Assembly (NCBI RefSeq): GCF_000407565.1
Contig: NZ_ASWI01000003.1
Coordinates: 497,501-561,500 of the forward strand
Direction of reading: 5' to 3'
DNA length: 64,000 nt
DNA from: Enterococcus cecorum DSM 20682 = ATCC 43198
Lineage (GTDB): Bacteria > Bacillota > Bacilli > Lactobacillales > Enterococcaceae
Shown here: piece after piece, positions 36,641-45,194 of the stretch
How the letters are laid out: each line of letters opens with the position of its first letter
How positions within the stretch are numbered: the stretch's first letter is position 1
The notes under the pieces: generated by a model
Database searches by the model: none
Seen by the model: only the letters and a program-made list of their open reading frames with translations
What the model was told of the DNA's origin: nothing
Position numbers and translations under genes: made by a program

Positions 36641-36955
36641 ATGAGAAAAAATGTTCAAATTGGAGATGTTGTTAGGATGAATGATGTTTTACATATTCGA
36701 CAATACAAAATTATTTTGGCTGAAAGTGTTCCAGAATTAGCATTGGCTGAGTTGAGTGAATTTGGTACTTGGTTAAATCCTTTACCTAGACATTATGTAC
36801 TCATTTTAAAATCAAATGAATTACCAATTGCTGATCCGGTCGTTTTTGAAAAAGAATTTAAAGAAAAAACCGCTCTTAGCGATAAGGATGTAACGATTGA
36901 AGCAACGTTTGGTCCGTTTACTTTGCAAAGAGCAGCGGATACAAAATGGTTCTAA
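36641..36955 (+). CDS. Unrecognised 104-residue protein
   Basis: Not recognised. A soluble, mixed alpha/beta-looking protein with no membrane segment, starting MRKNVQIGDVVRMNDVLHI and ending LQRAADTKWF. The ribosome site is weak (TAGG just before ATG), so it may depend on translation of the preceding gene. It lies between two other small genes of unknown role and may form a short transcript with them. Confidence 0.5.
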   Translation: MRKNVQIGDVVRMNDVLHIRQYKIILAESVPELALAELSEFGTWLNPLPRHYVLILKSNELPIADPVVFEKEFKEKTALSDKDVTIEATFGPFTLQRAADTKWF

Positions 36956-36976
36956 TATTGAAAGAAGGCATGAAAA

Positions 36977-37177
36977 ATGTTTGAAACGATTGTAGGGATT
37001 GTATTATTGTTATTAGGCTGTTATCAACTATATGCAACACGAAATGTATTTGTTTACACGAAAAAACATGGAAATAAAAGTACCTCAGCTTTCCTACCAC
37101 TTGGTTTATACAGTGGTGGTTTGATGGGCATTGTTTTTCTTTGCTTTGGTGTTGCGCTTACTTTCCATTTAATTTGA
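36977..37177 (+). CDS. Small two-pass membrane protein
   Basis: A 66-residue protein with two hydrophobic segments (about residues 3-20 and 43-65) joined by a basic loop (TRNVFVYTKKHGNK), predicting a membrane hairpin. The family is not recognised. AAGAAGG precedes the ATG, and a good terminator closes the group. Its size would also suit a small regulator or stress peptide, but nothing shows that. Confidence 0.55.
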   Translation: MFETIVGIVLLLLGCYQLYATRNVFVYTKKHGNKSTSAFLPLGLYSGGLMGIVFLCFGVALTFHLI

Positions 37178-37184
37178 TAGAAGT

Positions 37185-37230
37185 AAAAACATATCTTTGC
37201 TGTTTGAAGATGCAGTAGAGATATGTTTTT
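37185..37230 (+). terminator. Terminator after the small membrane protein gene
   Basis: A perfect 12-bp stem AAAAACATATCT (37185-37196) with 37219-37230, continuing into a T-run. Confidence 0.85.
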
Positions 37231-37324
37231 TTGTATCTAAAATAGCGAACAAATTTTCGTTTAAAATGTGACTTTTGCTATTATTAATGGTACAATGAAA
37301 GAAAAAATTGAAGGAAAAAGAAGA

Positions 37325-38497
37325 ATGGTTCGTTTTTTACATTGTGCGGATTTGCATTTGGATCGTAGCTTTGAAGGGATGCCACAATTGAGCAAATGGC
37401 AGCAATCGTTACTTACAGTGAATCAAGAAGTGTGGCAAAGAATAGTTGATTTAGCGATTGAAAAGCAAGTGGATTTTGTTCTTTTAGCAGGAGATACGTT
37501 CCATCAGAATCAGCCAAGTTTATATATTCAAAATATTTTTTGTCAAGCGTTGCAACGACTTGAAAAAGAAGGAATCGAGGTTGTGATGTGTTTTGGCAAT
37601 CATGATTATTACACCCCACAGCGTTATTGGTTTGACTTTCCGGAAAATGTTCATTTATTTACCGAAGAAGCAGTCTCGACACTGACGTTGACAACTAAGT
37701 CAAATGAACGTGTGGCTTTTAGTGGCTTTAGTTATTGTCAACCATGGATTGAAGCAAGAAAGGATATCGAGTTTCCGTATAAAGCGGTGGATTGTGATTA
37801 TCATATTGGCCTTTATCACGGGCAACAGGCAGGCAAATATGCACCTTTTCAAATTTCGGAACTAGTAAGTAAGGGCTATGATTATTGGGCATTGGGGCAT
37901 ATTCATGTACCGACGATTTTAAATGAACAGCCGGCTATTGTGTATCCAGGTACGCCACAAGGACATACGAAAAAAGAAGTAGCTACAGGTGTGATGTTAG
38001 TCGAATTAACGCCTCAAAGTTGTCATTTCACGCCCTCTCATGTTGCGAGTCTTAGTTTTGGTCAAGTGGATTATCCTATGCCCGTTCAAAGTCAACGTAC
38101 CCAAGTGTTGGCTGATTTAATGGCAAAATTTTCAGCAGTATCACCAGGCTTTTATCAACTTCATTGGCATCATTTATCAGAGCAACAGTTACTAGAATAT
38201 TCAGCTGCCACTCGCTTGGAAATACTAGATTATTTAAATGCACAATTACAGCGTGCCCAAAAAGATGTCTTTGTTTATGAAATAGTAATCGACCATGAAG
38301 AACAGGAGACGAGTCCTACTATCTTGCCTTCTATGCTTTCAAGTCAAGCATTTGCCTCAGAAGTCTTGGCGAAACAGTTAACGGAGGAATTAGCGAAAAA
38401 CGGGCTATTAAGCTTTGTTTCTTTAGAGGAATTGATTCCAGAAGTGATGAGACAGGCACGAGAAAATTTAGGTTATGGAGCAGAAGAAAAGGAATAA
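37325..38497 (+). CDS. yhaO: SbcD-like DNA repair exonuclease YhaO
   Basis: A 390-residue metallophosphoesterase with the motif series DLHLDRSF, GDTFH, GNHDYY and GHIHVP, as in the nuclease subunit of Mre11/SbcD complexes. In Firmicutes yhaO is followed by yhaN for the SbcC-like partner, as here. Together they probably process DNA ends; direct evidence in this group is limited. The frame is open from 37268, but ATG 37325 has AAGGA 9 bases upstream and gives the conserved start MVRFLHCADLHLD. yhaN starts 3 bases after the stop. Confidence 0.9.
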   Translation: MVRFLHCADLHLDRSFEGMPQLSKWQQSLLTVNQEVWQRIVDLAIEKQVDFVLLAGDTFHQNQPSLYIQNIFCQALQRLEKEGIEVVMCFGNHDYYTPQRYWFDFPENVHLFTEEAVSTLTLTTKSNERVAFSGFSYCQPWIEARKDIEFPYKAVDCDYHIGLYHGQQAGKYAPFQISELVSKGYDYWALGHIHVPTILNEQPAIVYPGTPQGHTKKEVATGVMLVELTPQSCHFTPSHVASLSFGQVDYPMPVQSQRTQVLADLMAKFSAVSPGFYQLHWHHLSEQQLLEYSAATRLEILDYLNAQLQRAQKDVFVYEIVIDHEEQETSPTILPSMLSSQAFASEVLAKQLTEELAKNGLLSFVSLEELIPEVMRQARENLGYGAEEKE

Positions 38498-38500
38498 CAG

Positions 38501-41098
38501 ATGAAACTATTAAAAGCAGAAATTACGGAATTTGGTAAATATCGTCAGTTTAGCTTTGACTTTACAGGAGGCAATCAGTTAATTTTTGGCGCAAATGAAG
38601 CTGGAAAATCTACTCTTTATCATTTCATCAAGGCGATGTTATTTGGCTTTCCGAAAAAACAAAAAAGAAAGCGTGATTATGAGACCAACCACGCCTATTA
38701 TGGGGGCGCGTTGGAAATTGAAATTGATGGCGAAGTTTTGCGGATTGAGCGGATGAAACACCTCAATAAAGGCAAAGCAACGGTAATTATCGGGGACGAA
38801 ATTTTTCCCGAAAGTTATCTACAAAAGCGTTTAGCCCCTTTAGATAGTCAATTATTTGAACAAGTCTTTACGTTTGATCAAGAACAGTTACAGCAAATCA
38901 CCCAATTAGATGAAAAATATTTGCAGTCTGCTTTGTTATCATTGGGCATTACTGGTAGTCAGCAATTATTTCTACAGGCCGAGCAAGAAGAAAAAGAGCG
39001 AAATAAAATCTTTACTTCAAGAGGTCGGGTCTTGCCATTAAACCAAAAATTGGCGGAGTATCAAGCATTGCAGGCAAACATTTATACTTTAGCCGAAAAA
39101 CAAAAAGAGTTAGCCGCCCAGTCTCAACAGCTACAATCGTTGAAAAATGCACAGAAAGCTTTACAAAAACAATGGCTATCTGTGCAAAAACAATCCCAAC
39201 AAATCAAGCAACAGCAAACACATTTTTCACTATTTGAAGAATACCAATCTTTGCAGCAAAAGGATTTACAGTTAGCTGATGCTGCAGATGTCCAGGTGTT
39301 ACAGCAATTTATGCAGCAAAGTCAACAGTTGAATCAAGATATTCAAGTCTTGGAAAGTCGATTGTCACAACTTGAGCAAAAGCAATTATCTAAACGCTAT
39401 TTATTTTATTTAGATCATGAAGAGCAAATCGACCAATTGTTGCAAAGTGAAGGGATGCTATATCAAGATATTCAGGCGCATAAACAAATCACGCAGCAAT
39501 TAGCGCAACTTCCTGATAACACAAAAGTACAAGAAACAGTCTCTCAAGAATTTGTTGTTCAGTATACGCAAATTCAGTCCCAGCTAGCAACCTTGACGAG
39601 CCAACTTACGCATGCGCAACACACCCAACAAGTCGCTGAAGACAAATTAAATCAGTTTGAGCAACAACATCCTGAACTCTTTGCCCAAACAAAAGCGCCA
39701 ACCAGTCCTAAACCACTAATCATTACAGGAATGGTGGGTGTATTGCTTAGTTTATTGCTTATGAAATTATCGCCTTTATTTGGTGGCTTAGTCTTTGTAT
39801 CGACGATTTTATTGGTAGGACTTCTTTATGTACGGGTTTATCGTGCTTCAGATAATGAACCAATCAAGCAGCAGTGGCGCCTTTATTTACAAGATTTAGA
39901 TGAGAAAAATCAAGCCTATCAAAATCTTTTGGAAGAACAAGGGACAATGCAAGAGAAGTTCCAAGCGCTACGCAGTCAATTACCGCTCGATTTACAGCAT
40001 TTGGATCATGTTTCTTTCATTCAAGAGTTAGCTAAGCGGTATCAAGCCGCTCAGATAAGTAAAAACGCGCAACAACAGCGACAAACTTTACGTGCTAAAT
40101 TGGCGCAACTCGATCAAAATATGGCCCAATTTCGGCAAACAGCGGCCTTTTTATATGAGTGGTTACCAATTGCTCATTTGACGATAGCAGAACAGTTAGG
40201 ACAAATCCGTCAATTTAAAGAAGAAATGCAGCAGGAAAAAATGGCACGCGCGGCTCATCCGGTGACGCAAATCATGGAACAAATCAGGCAAAAACGACAA
40301 GCGCAGCAAGATTTGTTAAAACAAAATCAGACTTTATTGGCTAAATATCAAATCCAACAGGTATCTGATCTACCGTTATGGTTTAGGCAAATGCAAGAAC
40401 GAGCAAGCCAAGTAAAACGTAAAACAGAATTAGCGCAAATATTAAAAGGGTTGTATCCAGATTCTATGACAAAAGAGCAGTTAGCAAGTCAAGAGCAACA
40501 CATTTTAAGTCAAGAAACACAGCTACAAGTGCAAAAAGATCAAAATTTGACGCAAATCAAACAAATTGAAGTCAGTCTTGCCCAACAGATGAAGGACCTA
40601 ACCTTGCCAGAACTCTATCAAAAAGAAGCGCAATTAAAGTCGGAAATTCAAGAACTAATCTATGAATGGAGTGTGCACTTTGTCATTGAAAAGCAACTTC
40701 AATTCATGGCTGATCAACTTTCTGAATCACAACTTCCTTATTTGTTCGAACAGGCAGGGCATTTTATGCAAATCTTAACCAATCAACGTTATGATAAAAT
40801 TCAGATGAAAGAAAATGAGTTATTTGTCAACCAACAGTCTATTTATCAGCTTTCTACCGGGACTAAAGACCAATTGATTATGGCCTTGCGATTTGCTTAT
40901 TTGGCGGTGCAACAAAAAAATATTAGTCCAGTGGTGATTGACGATGGGTGGCTACATTATGATAGTCAGCGCAAACGGTCTTTGGCGCAACTTTTAGCAG
41001 AATTTGCGAAAGATTATCAAGTGATTTGTTTATCTTCGGACCGAGAAATGGTAAGCTATTATCAAGAACTTCATCAAGTAGTCAAACCATTATCTTAA
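38501..41098 (+). CDS. yhaN: SbcC-like ATPase YhaN
   Basis: An 865-residue protein with an N-terminal ABC/RecN-type head (Walker A GANEAGKST near residue 30), very long glutamine-rich coiled coils, and a pair of hydrophobic segments in the middle (around residues 405-450), typical of YhaN and absent from SbcC. The C-terminal head has LSTGTKDQLIMALRFAYLAV and VVIDDGWLHYD. It is the partner of YhaO, probably a DNA-end processing machine tied to the membrane. Confidence 0.88.
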   Translation: MKLLKAEITEFGKYRQFSFDFTGGNQLIFGANEAGKSTLYHFIKAMLFGFPKKQKRKRDYETNHAYYGGALEIEIDGEVLRIERMKHLNKGKATVIIGDEIFPESYLQKRLAPLDSQLFEQVFTFDQEQLQQITQLDEKYLQSALLSLGITGSQQLFLQAEQEEKERNKIFTSRGRVLPLNQKLAEYQALQANIYTLAEKQKELAAQSQQLQSLKNAQKALQKQWLSVQKQSQQIKQQQTHFSLFEEYQSLQQKDLQLADAADVQVLQQFMQQSQQLNQDIQVLESRLSQLEQKQLSKRYLFYLDHEEQIDQLLQSEGMLYQDIQAHKQITQQLAQLPDNTKVQETVSQEFVVQYTQIQSQLATLTSQLTHAQHTQQVAEDKLNQFEQQHPELFAQTKAPTSPKPLIITGMVGVLLSLLLMKLSPLFGGLVFVSTILLVGLLYVRVYRASDNEPIKQQWRLYLQDLDEKNQAYQNLLEEQGTMQEKFQALRSQLPLDLQHLDHVSFIQELAKRYQAAQISKNAQQQRQTLRAKLAQLDQNMAQFRQTAAFLYEWLPIAHLTIAEQLGQIRQFKEEMQQEKMARAAHPVTQIMEQIRQKRQAQQDLLKQNQTLLAKYQIQQVSDLPLWFRQMQERASQVKRKTELAQILKGLYPDSMTKEQLASQEQHILSQETQLQVQKDQNLTQIKQIEVSLAQQMKDLTLPELYQKEAQLKSEIQELIYEWSVHFVIEKQLQFMADQLSESQLPYLFEQAGHFMQILTNQRYDKIQMKENELFVNQQSIYQLSTGTKDQLIMALRFAYLAVQQKNISPVVIDDGWLHYDSQRKRSLAQLLAEFAKDYQVICLSSDREMVSYYQELHQVVKPLS

Positions 41099-41116
41099 GA
41101 AAGAAGGAATGTGCAG

Positions 41117-42061
41117 ATGAAAAAAATCAAAGAATATCAAGTCGATGAAGAAATGCAACTCTTTGCTTTGATTAAAAATGCCGATGTACGGATGGCGAAA
41201 AATGGCAAGAAATTTATTGCTTTTACGTTCCAAGACACGTCCGGCACGATTGATGGCAAGTTTTGGGATGCCTCTGAAGAAGAAATTGCCCGTTTTGAAG
41301 CTGGCAGAGTGGTCTTTTTAAACGGCAAGCGTGAAATCTATAATGGCAATCCTCAGGTGAAAATTTTACATTTACGCTTGGCTAAATTAGAAGAGCCTAG
41401 TGATCCTAATCTTTATATGGAACGCGCACCGATGAAAAGGGAGGCAATGGAAGATTACATTGGTAAAACGATTTTTGAAATTTTAAATCCAAGTTGGAAT
41501 CGGATTGTCCGCCATCTTTTAAGTAAGTATAAGAAAGCTTTCTTTGAATTTCCGGCTGCGAAGAAAAATCATCATGCCTTTTCAGGAGGACTCGCTTATC
41601 ATACCGTAACGATGCTAAAAATTGGGCATTCACTCGTTGATATTTATCCTGAGTTAAATGCTTCACTGCTATATGCCGGAATTATTTTGCATGATTTAGG
41701 TAAAGTATTGGAATTAAGTGGAGCGATGACGACAGAATATACGGTGGCTGGTAATTTGATTGGGCATTTAGTCTTAGTCGATGAAGAAATCACCCAAGCA
41801 TGTATGGAATTAAAACTAGATCCAAATAAAGAAGAGATTGTCCTTTTACGTCATATGGTTTTAAGTCATCACGGGTTATTAGAATATGGTTCTCCAGTGC
41901 GTCCAAGAATTATGGAGGCCGAAATTTTACATCAAATTGATAATATCGATGCTTCGATGCAAATGATGTTGACTTCGATTCGTCAAACAACACCAGGTGA
42001 ATACACGGATCGTATTTTTGGCATGGATAATCGTAGTTTTTATGTACCAAACTTAAACTAA
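41117..42061 (+). CDS. yhaM: 3'-5' exoribonuclease YhaM/CBF1
   Basis: A 314-residue protein, exactly the usual YhaM length. The N-terminal OB fold has AFTFQDTSGTIDGKFWDAS; the HD domain has GGLAYHTVTM, HDLGKV and LSHHG. YhaM trims RNA 3' ends, notably the short tails left by terminators. GTG 41111 lies 2 bases from AAGAAGGA, while ATG 41117 is 8 bases away and is preferred. It follows yhaN closely, as in Bacillus. Confidence 0.93.
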   Translation: MKKIKEYQVDEEMQLFALIKNADVRMAKNGKKFIAFTFQDTSGTIDGKFWDASEEEIARFEAGRVVFLNGKREIYNGNPQVKILHLRLAKLEEPSDPNLYMERAPMKREAMEDYIGKTIFEILNPSWNRIVRHLLSKYKKAFFEFPAAKKNHHAFSGGLAYHTVTMLKIGHSLVDIYPELNASLLYAGIILHDLGKVLELSGAMTTEYTVAGNLIGHLVLVDEEITQACMELKLDPNKEEIVLLRHMVLSHHGLLEYGSPVRPRIMEAEILHQIDNIDASMQMMLTSIRQTTPGEYTDRIFGMDNRSFYVPNLN

Positions 42062-42187
42062 TCATTAAGAAAAGCTTATTTTTGAAATTTTTATGAAATA
42101 TGTTTTTAAAAGTCTATTATTTTGGTGGATTTGTGGTATAGTAAGATTTGTGAACTCGAAAAAGAATTTAGGAGTGTTAATTTAGTT

Positions 42188-43195
42188 ATGAAGAAAAAAG
42201 CATTGTTAGCTACTTTGGCGGCTGTTTCTGTTTTAGGTTTAGCAGCTTGTTCCAAAGACTCTGATCAAACTATCGCCTCAATGAAAGGCCAAACCATTAC
42301 CGTTCAAGATTTCTATAATGAAATTAAATCAAATTCTACTAGCCAAAGCGTGGTTCGTAGCATGATTATTTACGATGTGTTTGACAAAGCATATGGCGAT
42401 AAAGTAACCGATAAACAAGTTGATGCAAAATACAAAGAACAAGCGAAACAATACGGTGATAGCTTCGAATCTCAATTAAAAGCTGCTGGCTATACAAAAG
42501 AAAGCTTCAAGAAAACCATTCGTCAACAATTAGCTTTAGACGCTGGTTTGAAAGCACATGTAAAATTAACCGATGCAGATTATAAGACTGCTTGGGATTC
42601 ATTCCATCCAGAAGTCACTGCACAATTCATCCAAGTTTCAAGTGAAGATGAAGCGAAAAAAGTCATTGAAGAAGCGAAGAAAGATGGCGCAGACTTTGCA
42701 AAAATTGCGAAAGAAAAATCAATCGCAACAAGCAATAAAGGTAAAGATGTGAAATTTGATTCTACAAGTTCAGATGTACCTACAGAAGTGAAATCAGCTG
42801 CCTTTGCGTTAAAAGATGGCGAAATTTCAGCTGAACCAATCGCTGTAACTGATGCATCTACTTATCAAACTTCTTATTATGTCGTTAAAATGGTGAAAAA
42901 CCAAGCAAAAGGGAACGACATGGATAAATATAAAAAGACGCTTAAGAAGATTGCTACTGATAATAAATTAAATGATTCTACCTTTGTGACAAAAACAATT
43001 GGTGAAGAATTGAAGAAAGCTAATGTGAAGATTAAAGATAAGACTTTCGCAGATGTATTATCTACTTACATTGATGCAACGAAGACAAGTTCATCATCAA
43101 AGACTAAATCTTCAAAATCAGAAACAAAAGAATCATCAAGTTCAAGTAAAGAAGAAACAAAAGAATCTTCTACTTCAACTTCAGAATCTAAATAA
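42188..43195 (+). CDS. prsA: Foldase lipoprotein PrsA
   Basis: A 335-residue lipoprotein: signal peptide with lipobox LAAC (cysteine 21), an N-terminal chaperone region, a parvulin-type PPIase domain (about residues 135-245) and a serine/lysine/threonine-rich tail of about 40 residues. PrsA folds exported proteins, including PBPs, outside the membrane. The frame is open from 42122, but ATG 42188 after AGGAG gives the lipoprotein signal. The TTTGTGG...TATAGT region at 42121-42140 is a plausible promoter. Confidence 0.95.
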   Translation: MKKKALLATLAAVSVLGLAACSKDSDQTIASMKGQTITVQDFYNEIKSNSTSQSVVRSMIIYDVFDKAYGDKVTDKQVDAKYKEQAKQYGDSFESQLKAAGYTKESFKKTIRQQLALDAGLKAHVKLTDADYKTAWDSFHPEVTAQFIQVSSEDEAKKVIEEAKKDGADFAKIAKEKSIATSNKGKDVKFDSTSSDVPTEVKSAAFALKDGEISAEPIAVTDASTYQTSYYVVKMVKNQAKGNDMDKYKKTLKKIATDNKLNDSTFVTKTIGEELKKANVKIKDKTFADVLSTYIDATKTSSSSKTKSSKSETKESSSSSKEETKESSTSTSESK

Positions 43196-43208
43196 TCGAT
43201 GAACAAAG

Positions 43209-43246
43209 GCTACCTAGTGCTGTGATTGGCATTAGGTGGCTTTTTT
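43209..43246 (+). terminator. prsA terminator overlapping the next gene's start region
   Basis: A 12-bp stem (43209-43220 with 43229-43240, two T-G pairs), then six T. It covers the GTG at 43236, which opens the downstream frame. Confidence 0.85.
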
Positions 43247-43766
43247 GACAGTAACGGAAGAAGAATTGTTAGCACAAGGTTATCGTAAATATACAGGCGA
43301 AAAAGTCGATATTTACTATAATCGTAACATTTGTGAGCATGTCAGTAACTGTGTTCGAGGCAATCCACAAGTTTTTGAAGTCGGGCGTAAACCTTGGATT
43401 TTAAGTGACAATGGTGAGGCACAAGAAGTAATGCGTGTCGTGAACACCTGTACAACGGGGGCATTAAAATATGTCTACAAAGGAGAAAATGAGATGGAAT
43501 TTAGATTAGAAGAAAATCGTTTTGCGCTATTAGACGGCGATAAAGAGATAGGTGAAATGACCTGGTCTTTAGGGGACAGCCAAATCATGATTATTGACCA
43601 TACCTTTGTTGATCCTGGTTATCGTGGACAAGGTTTGGCCGAACAGTTAGTGGCACATGGGGTAGCCTTTGCAAGAGAACACCATTATCAAGTAATTCCG
43701 CTATGTCCCTTTGCCAAAAAAGAATTTAGTCAAAAGTCAGAATATCAAGATGTGTTAAGAAAATAA
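43245..43766 (+). CDS. Fusion of a divergent 4Fe-4S ferredoxin (YjdI-like) and a GNAT acetyltransferase (YjdJ-like)
   Basis: A protein of about 173 residues. The first 75 match the divergent mono-cluster ferredoxin family Fer4_19 (YRKYTGEKVDIYYN, NICEHVSNCVRG, NTCTTGALKY, cysteine-rich). The rest is a short GNAT-type acetyltransferase (DPGYRGQGLAEQLVAHG). In E. coli these are the adjacent genes yjdI and yjdJ; fusion suggests joint action, with unknown substrate. Start uncertain: GTG 43236 lies in the prsA terminator, TTG 43245 aligns with YjdI, and TTG 43266 has GGA 7 bases upstream. Confidence 0.8.
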   Translation: MTVTEEELLAQGYRKYTGEKVDIYYNRNICEHVSNCVRGNPQVFEVGRKPWILSDNGEAQEVMRVVNTCTTGALKYVYKGENEMEFRLEENRFALLDGDKEIGEMTWSLGDSQIMIIDHTFVDPGYRGQGLAEQLVAHGVAFAREHHYQVIPLCPFAKKEFSQKSEYQDVLRK

Positions 43767-43767
43767 G

Positions 43768-43812
43768 AAATCAGCGAGTCCACTTTTTTGAGTAGGCTTG
43801 CTGATTTTTTGG
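43768..43812. terminator. Bidirectional terminator between the ferredoxin fusion and ytxH
   Basis: AAATCAGC (43768-43775) pairs with GCTGATTT (43800-43807), extended by further pairs, followed by T on the plus strand. Confidence 0.75.
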
Positions 43813-43813
43813 T

Positions 43814-44146
43814 TTATTTTTTTACTTCAAGGTGCGATTGTAATGTTTCTAACTGTTCTTTGATTCTAGCAAGACGAGGCTGAACTTGGAATTCAAAGGC
43901 AGCTAAATCTTTTTCAATCCCTTCTTTGAAAGATGGGATGGTTTGGTCCATGGTTTCTTGTAAGATGATTTGGTTTTCTTGCACTCGTTGATAACTCGTG
44001 GTTACGTCATTGATTTTAGACATGGATTCATCCACAGTTTCTTTGATAGCTTCTCGATTTTCCTTACCACTTTTTTCCGTTGTTAGTAAAGTCACGATAG
44101 CACCAACTGCTGAACCAAAAAGTAACCCCTTTAAAAATCCTTTCAC
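43814..44146 (-). CDS. YtxH domain protein
   Basis: A 110-residue protein with an N-terminal glycine-rich hydrophobic segment (FLKGLLFGSAVGAIVTLLTT) and a long helical, charged remainder, the usual plan of YtxH-domain proteins, which are membrane-attached and often stress-linked. ATG 44155 touches the AAAGG site with no spacing, while GTG 44146 is 9 bases away and gives MKGFLKGLLFG; GTG is preferred. It lies downstream of hit on the same strand, separated by the tandem structured repeats. Confidence 0.8.
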   Translation of the reverse strand: MKGFLKGLLFGSAVGAIVTLLTTEKSGKENREAIKETVDESMSKINDVTTSYQRVQENQIILQETMDQTIPSFKEGIEKDLAAFEFQVQPRLARIKEQLETLQSHLEVKK

Positions 44147-44171
44147 TGCACTCATCCTTTCTTAGATAATT

Positions 44172-44197
44172 GTAGCTGATCGCCCCTTCTCACAACC
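44172..44197. repeat. Truncated unit of the 135-bp structured repeat
   Basis: These 26 bases (GTAGCTGATC, nine bases, then CACAACC) align without gaps to 44442-44467, the right end of full unit 2 (GTAGCTGACC, nine bases, TACAACC). Its ACAACC ends exactly 135 bases before that of unit 1. It is the remnant of a third unit. Confidence 0.6.
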
Positions 44198-44332
44198 TTA
44201 GATTCACGGTGTTCAGCAGCTAGACATTGTGAAATTCGCCCTCCCGCTTGAGAAAATCTCCTTTCATCCGGTTTTCTCAGCGGTAGGTAAGCACACGAAT
44301 TTCTTCATGTCTGGGCGAGCTGCTTCACAACC
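44198..44332. repeat. Structured tandem repeat, full unit 1
   Basis: A linker with CTTA and ACGGTG is followed by a long folded segment (44209-44328). Helices from outside in: GTG/CAC (44209-44211 with 44326-44328); 7 bp 44215-44221 with 44318-44324; 6 bp 44222-44227 with 44307-44312, leaving five bases GGGCG unpaired on the right; 8 bp 44231-44238 with 44296-44303; 12 bp 44244-44256 with 44272-44283, with one bulged T at 44249. No reading frame fits. Transcribed leftwards it would lie in the hit-ytxH mRNA; transcribed rightwards it would be a separate RNA. Confidence 0.75.
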
Positions 44333-44467
44333 TTATTTGACGGTGTAAATCGACTAGCTACTTCGGCGTATAAGCCACCCCGTCTGGGAAGGTCTCTGCT
44401 TTTTGGACTTTCCCGACGTGTTGGACAAACCTTATCCGCTCGTAGCTGACCAAGTCGATTTACAACC
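44333..44467. repeat. Structured tandem repeat, full unit 2
   Basis: Same architecture as unit 1 with different stem sequences: 11 bp 44345-44355 with 44453-44463; 6 bp 44356-44361 with 44442-44447, leaving five bases GACCA on the right; about 9 bp 44365-44374 with 44431-44440 including one mismatch; 13 bp 44381-44394 with 44406-44418, with one bulged T at 44385. Linker sequences CACAACCTTA and ACGGTG are shared with unit 1. The unit ends two bases before the hit stop codon. Confidence 0.75.
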
Positions 44468-44469
44468 TT

Positions 44470-44895
44470 TTACTCAAAGCTTTCTCTAATTCTTTTGGCG
44501 ATGGCTTCCATCAAGGTTGGGTTGTATTGGTCTTGGTGGTTGCCAAAGTGCATAGAGAAGTCATCGTGTGGACTAAATCTAGGAATCAAATGAATATGTG
44601 AGTGGAAAACAGATTGATAGGCCACTTCACGGTTGTTATTAATAATATTTAATCCTTGCATGTCTGGGTAAGCTTTTTCTAAGGCACGTGCAATTTTAGG
44701 GATGCGGGTAAAGACTTGAGAAGCCAATTCCTCATCGTATTCAAAAATATCTTTGGCATGTTTTTTAGGTACCACTAAAGTATGGCCAGGTGTCACTTGG
44801 GTAATATCTAAAAAGGCATAAACGACCTCATCTTCATAAATTTTATAGCTAGGAATTTCTCCATTAATGATTTTACAAAAAATGCAATCTTCCAT
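44470..44895 (-). CDS. hit: HIT family protein (HinT/Hit-like)
   Basis: A 141-residue histidine-triad protein. MEDCIFCKIINGEIPSYKIYE is the typical start with two zinc-type cysteines, and HSHIHLIPR carries the triad. Family members hydrolyse adenosine phosphoramidates or dinucleotides; the physiological substrate is uncertain. The frame opens at 44910, but the GGAGG site fits ATG 44895. In Bacillus, hit lies in the same wider neighbourhood as prsA and yhaM-yhaO, matching this layout. Confidence 0.93.
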   Translation of the reverse strand: MEDCIFCKIINGEIPSYKIYEDEVVYAFLDITQVTPGHTLVVPKKHAKDIFEYDEELASQVFTRIPKIARALEKAYPDMQGLNIINNNREVAYQSVFHSHIHLIPRFSPHDDFSMHFGNHQDQYNPTLMEAIAKRIRESFE

Positions 44896-45194
44896 CAGTT
44901 TTTCCTCCAATAAATAAACGTTGTGTTGTACTTTTACTTTAACATATTTTAGGTCATTTGGTTAGTATTTACTTTGAAAATATTGGTGAAATGTCGTGGG
45001 TAAAAATGAGAATTAGCAAGCCTTGTTTAAATTTTCAACCATATTCCTTGCGATAAATAAGATTTCTAAGTACAATGGATGAGGAAAGGGAATCAAAGTA
45101 TAATCTATACAGTTTGATATGTATGAAAATAATAGAATTCAGATGAGTAGTGGTAATTTTTATTGCCAATTGGAATTTAGGAGGACCCGTTTCA

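Noticed and set aside
44156-44469. RNase P RNA, tmRNA or 6S RNA in the hit-ytxH gap
   Set aside because: The sequence is a 135-base tandem repeat of hairpins; I do not see the conserved core motifs of those RNAs.
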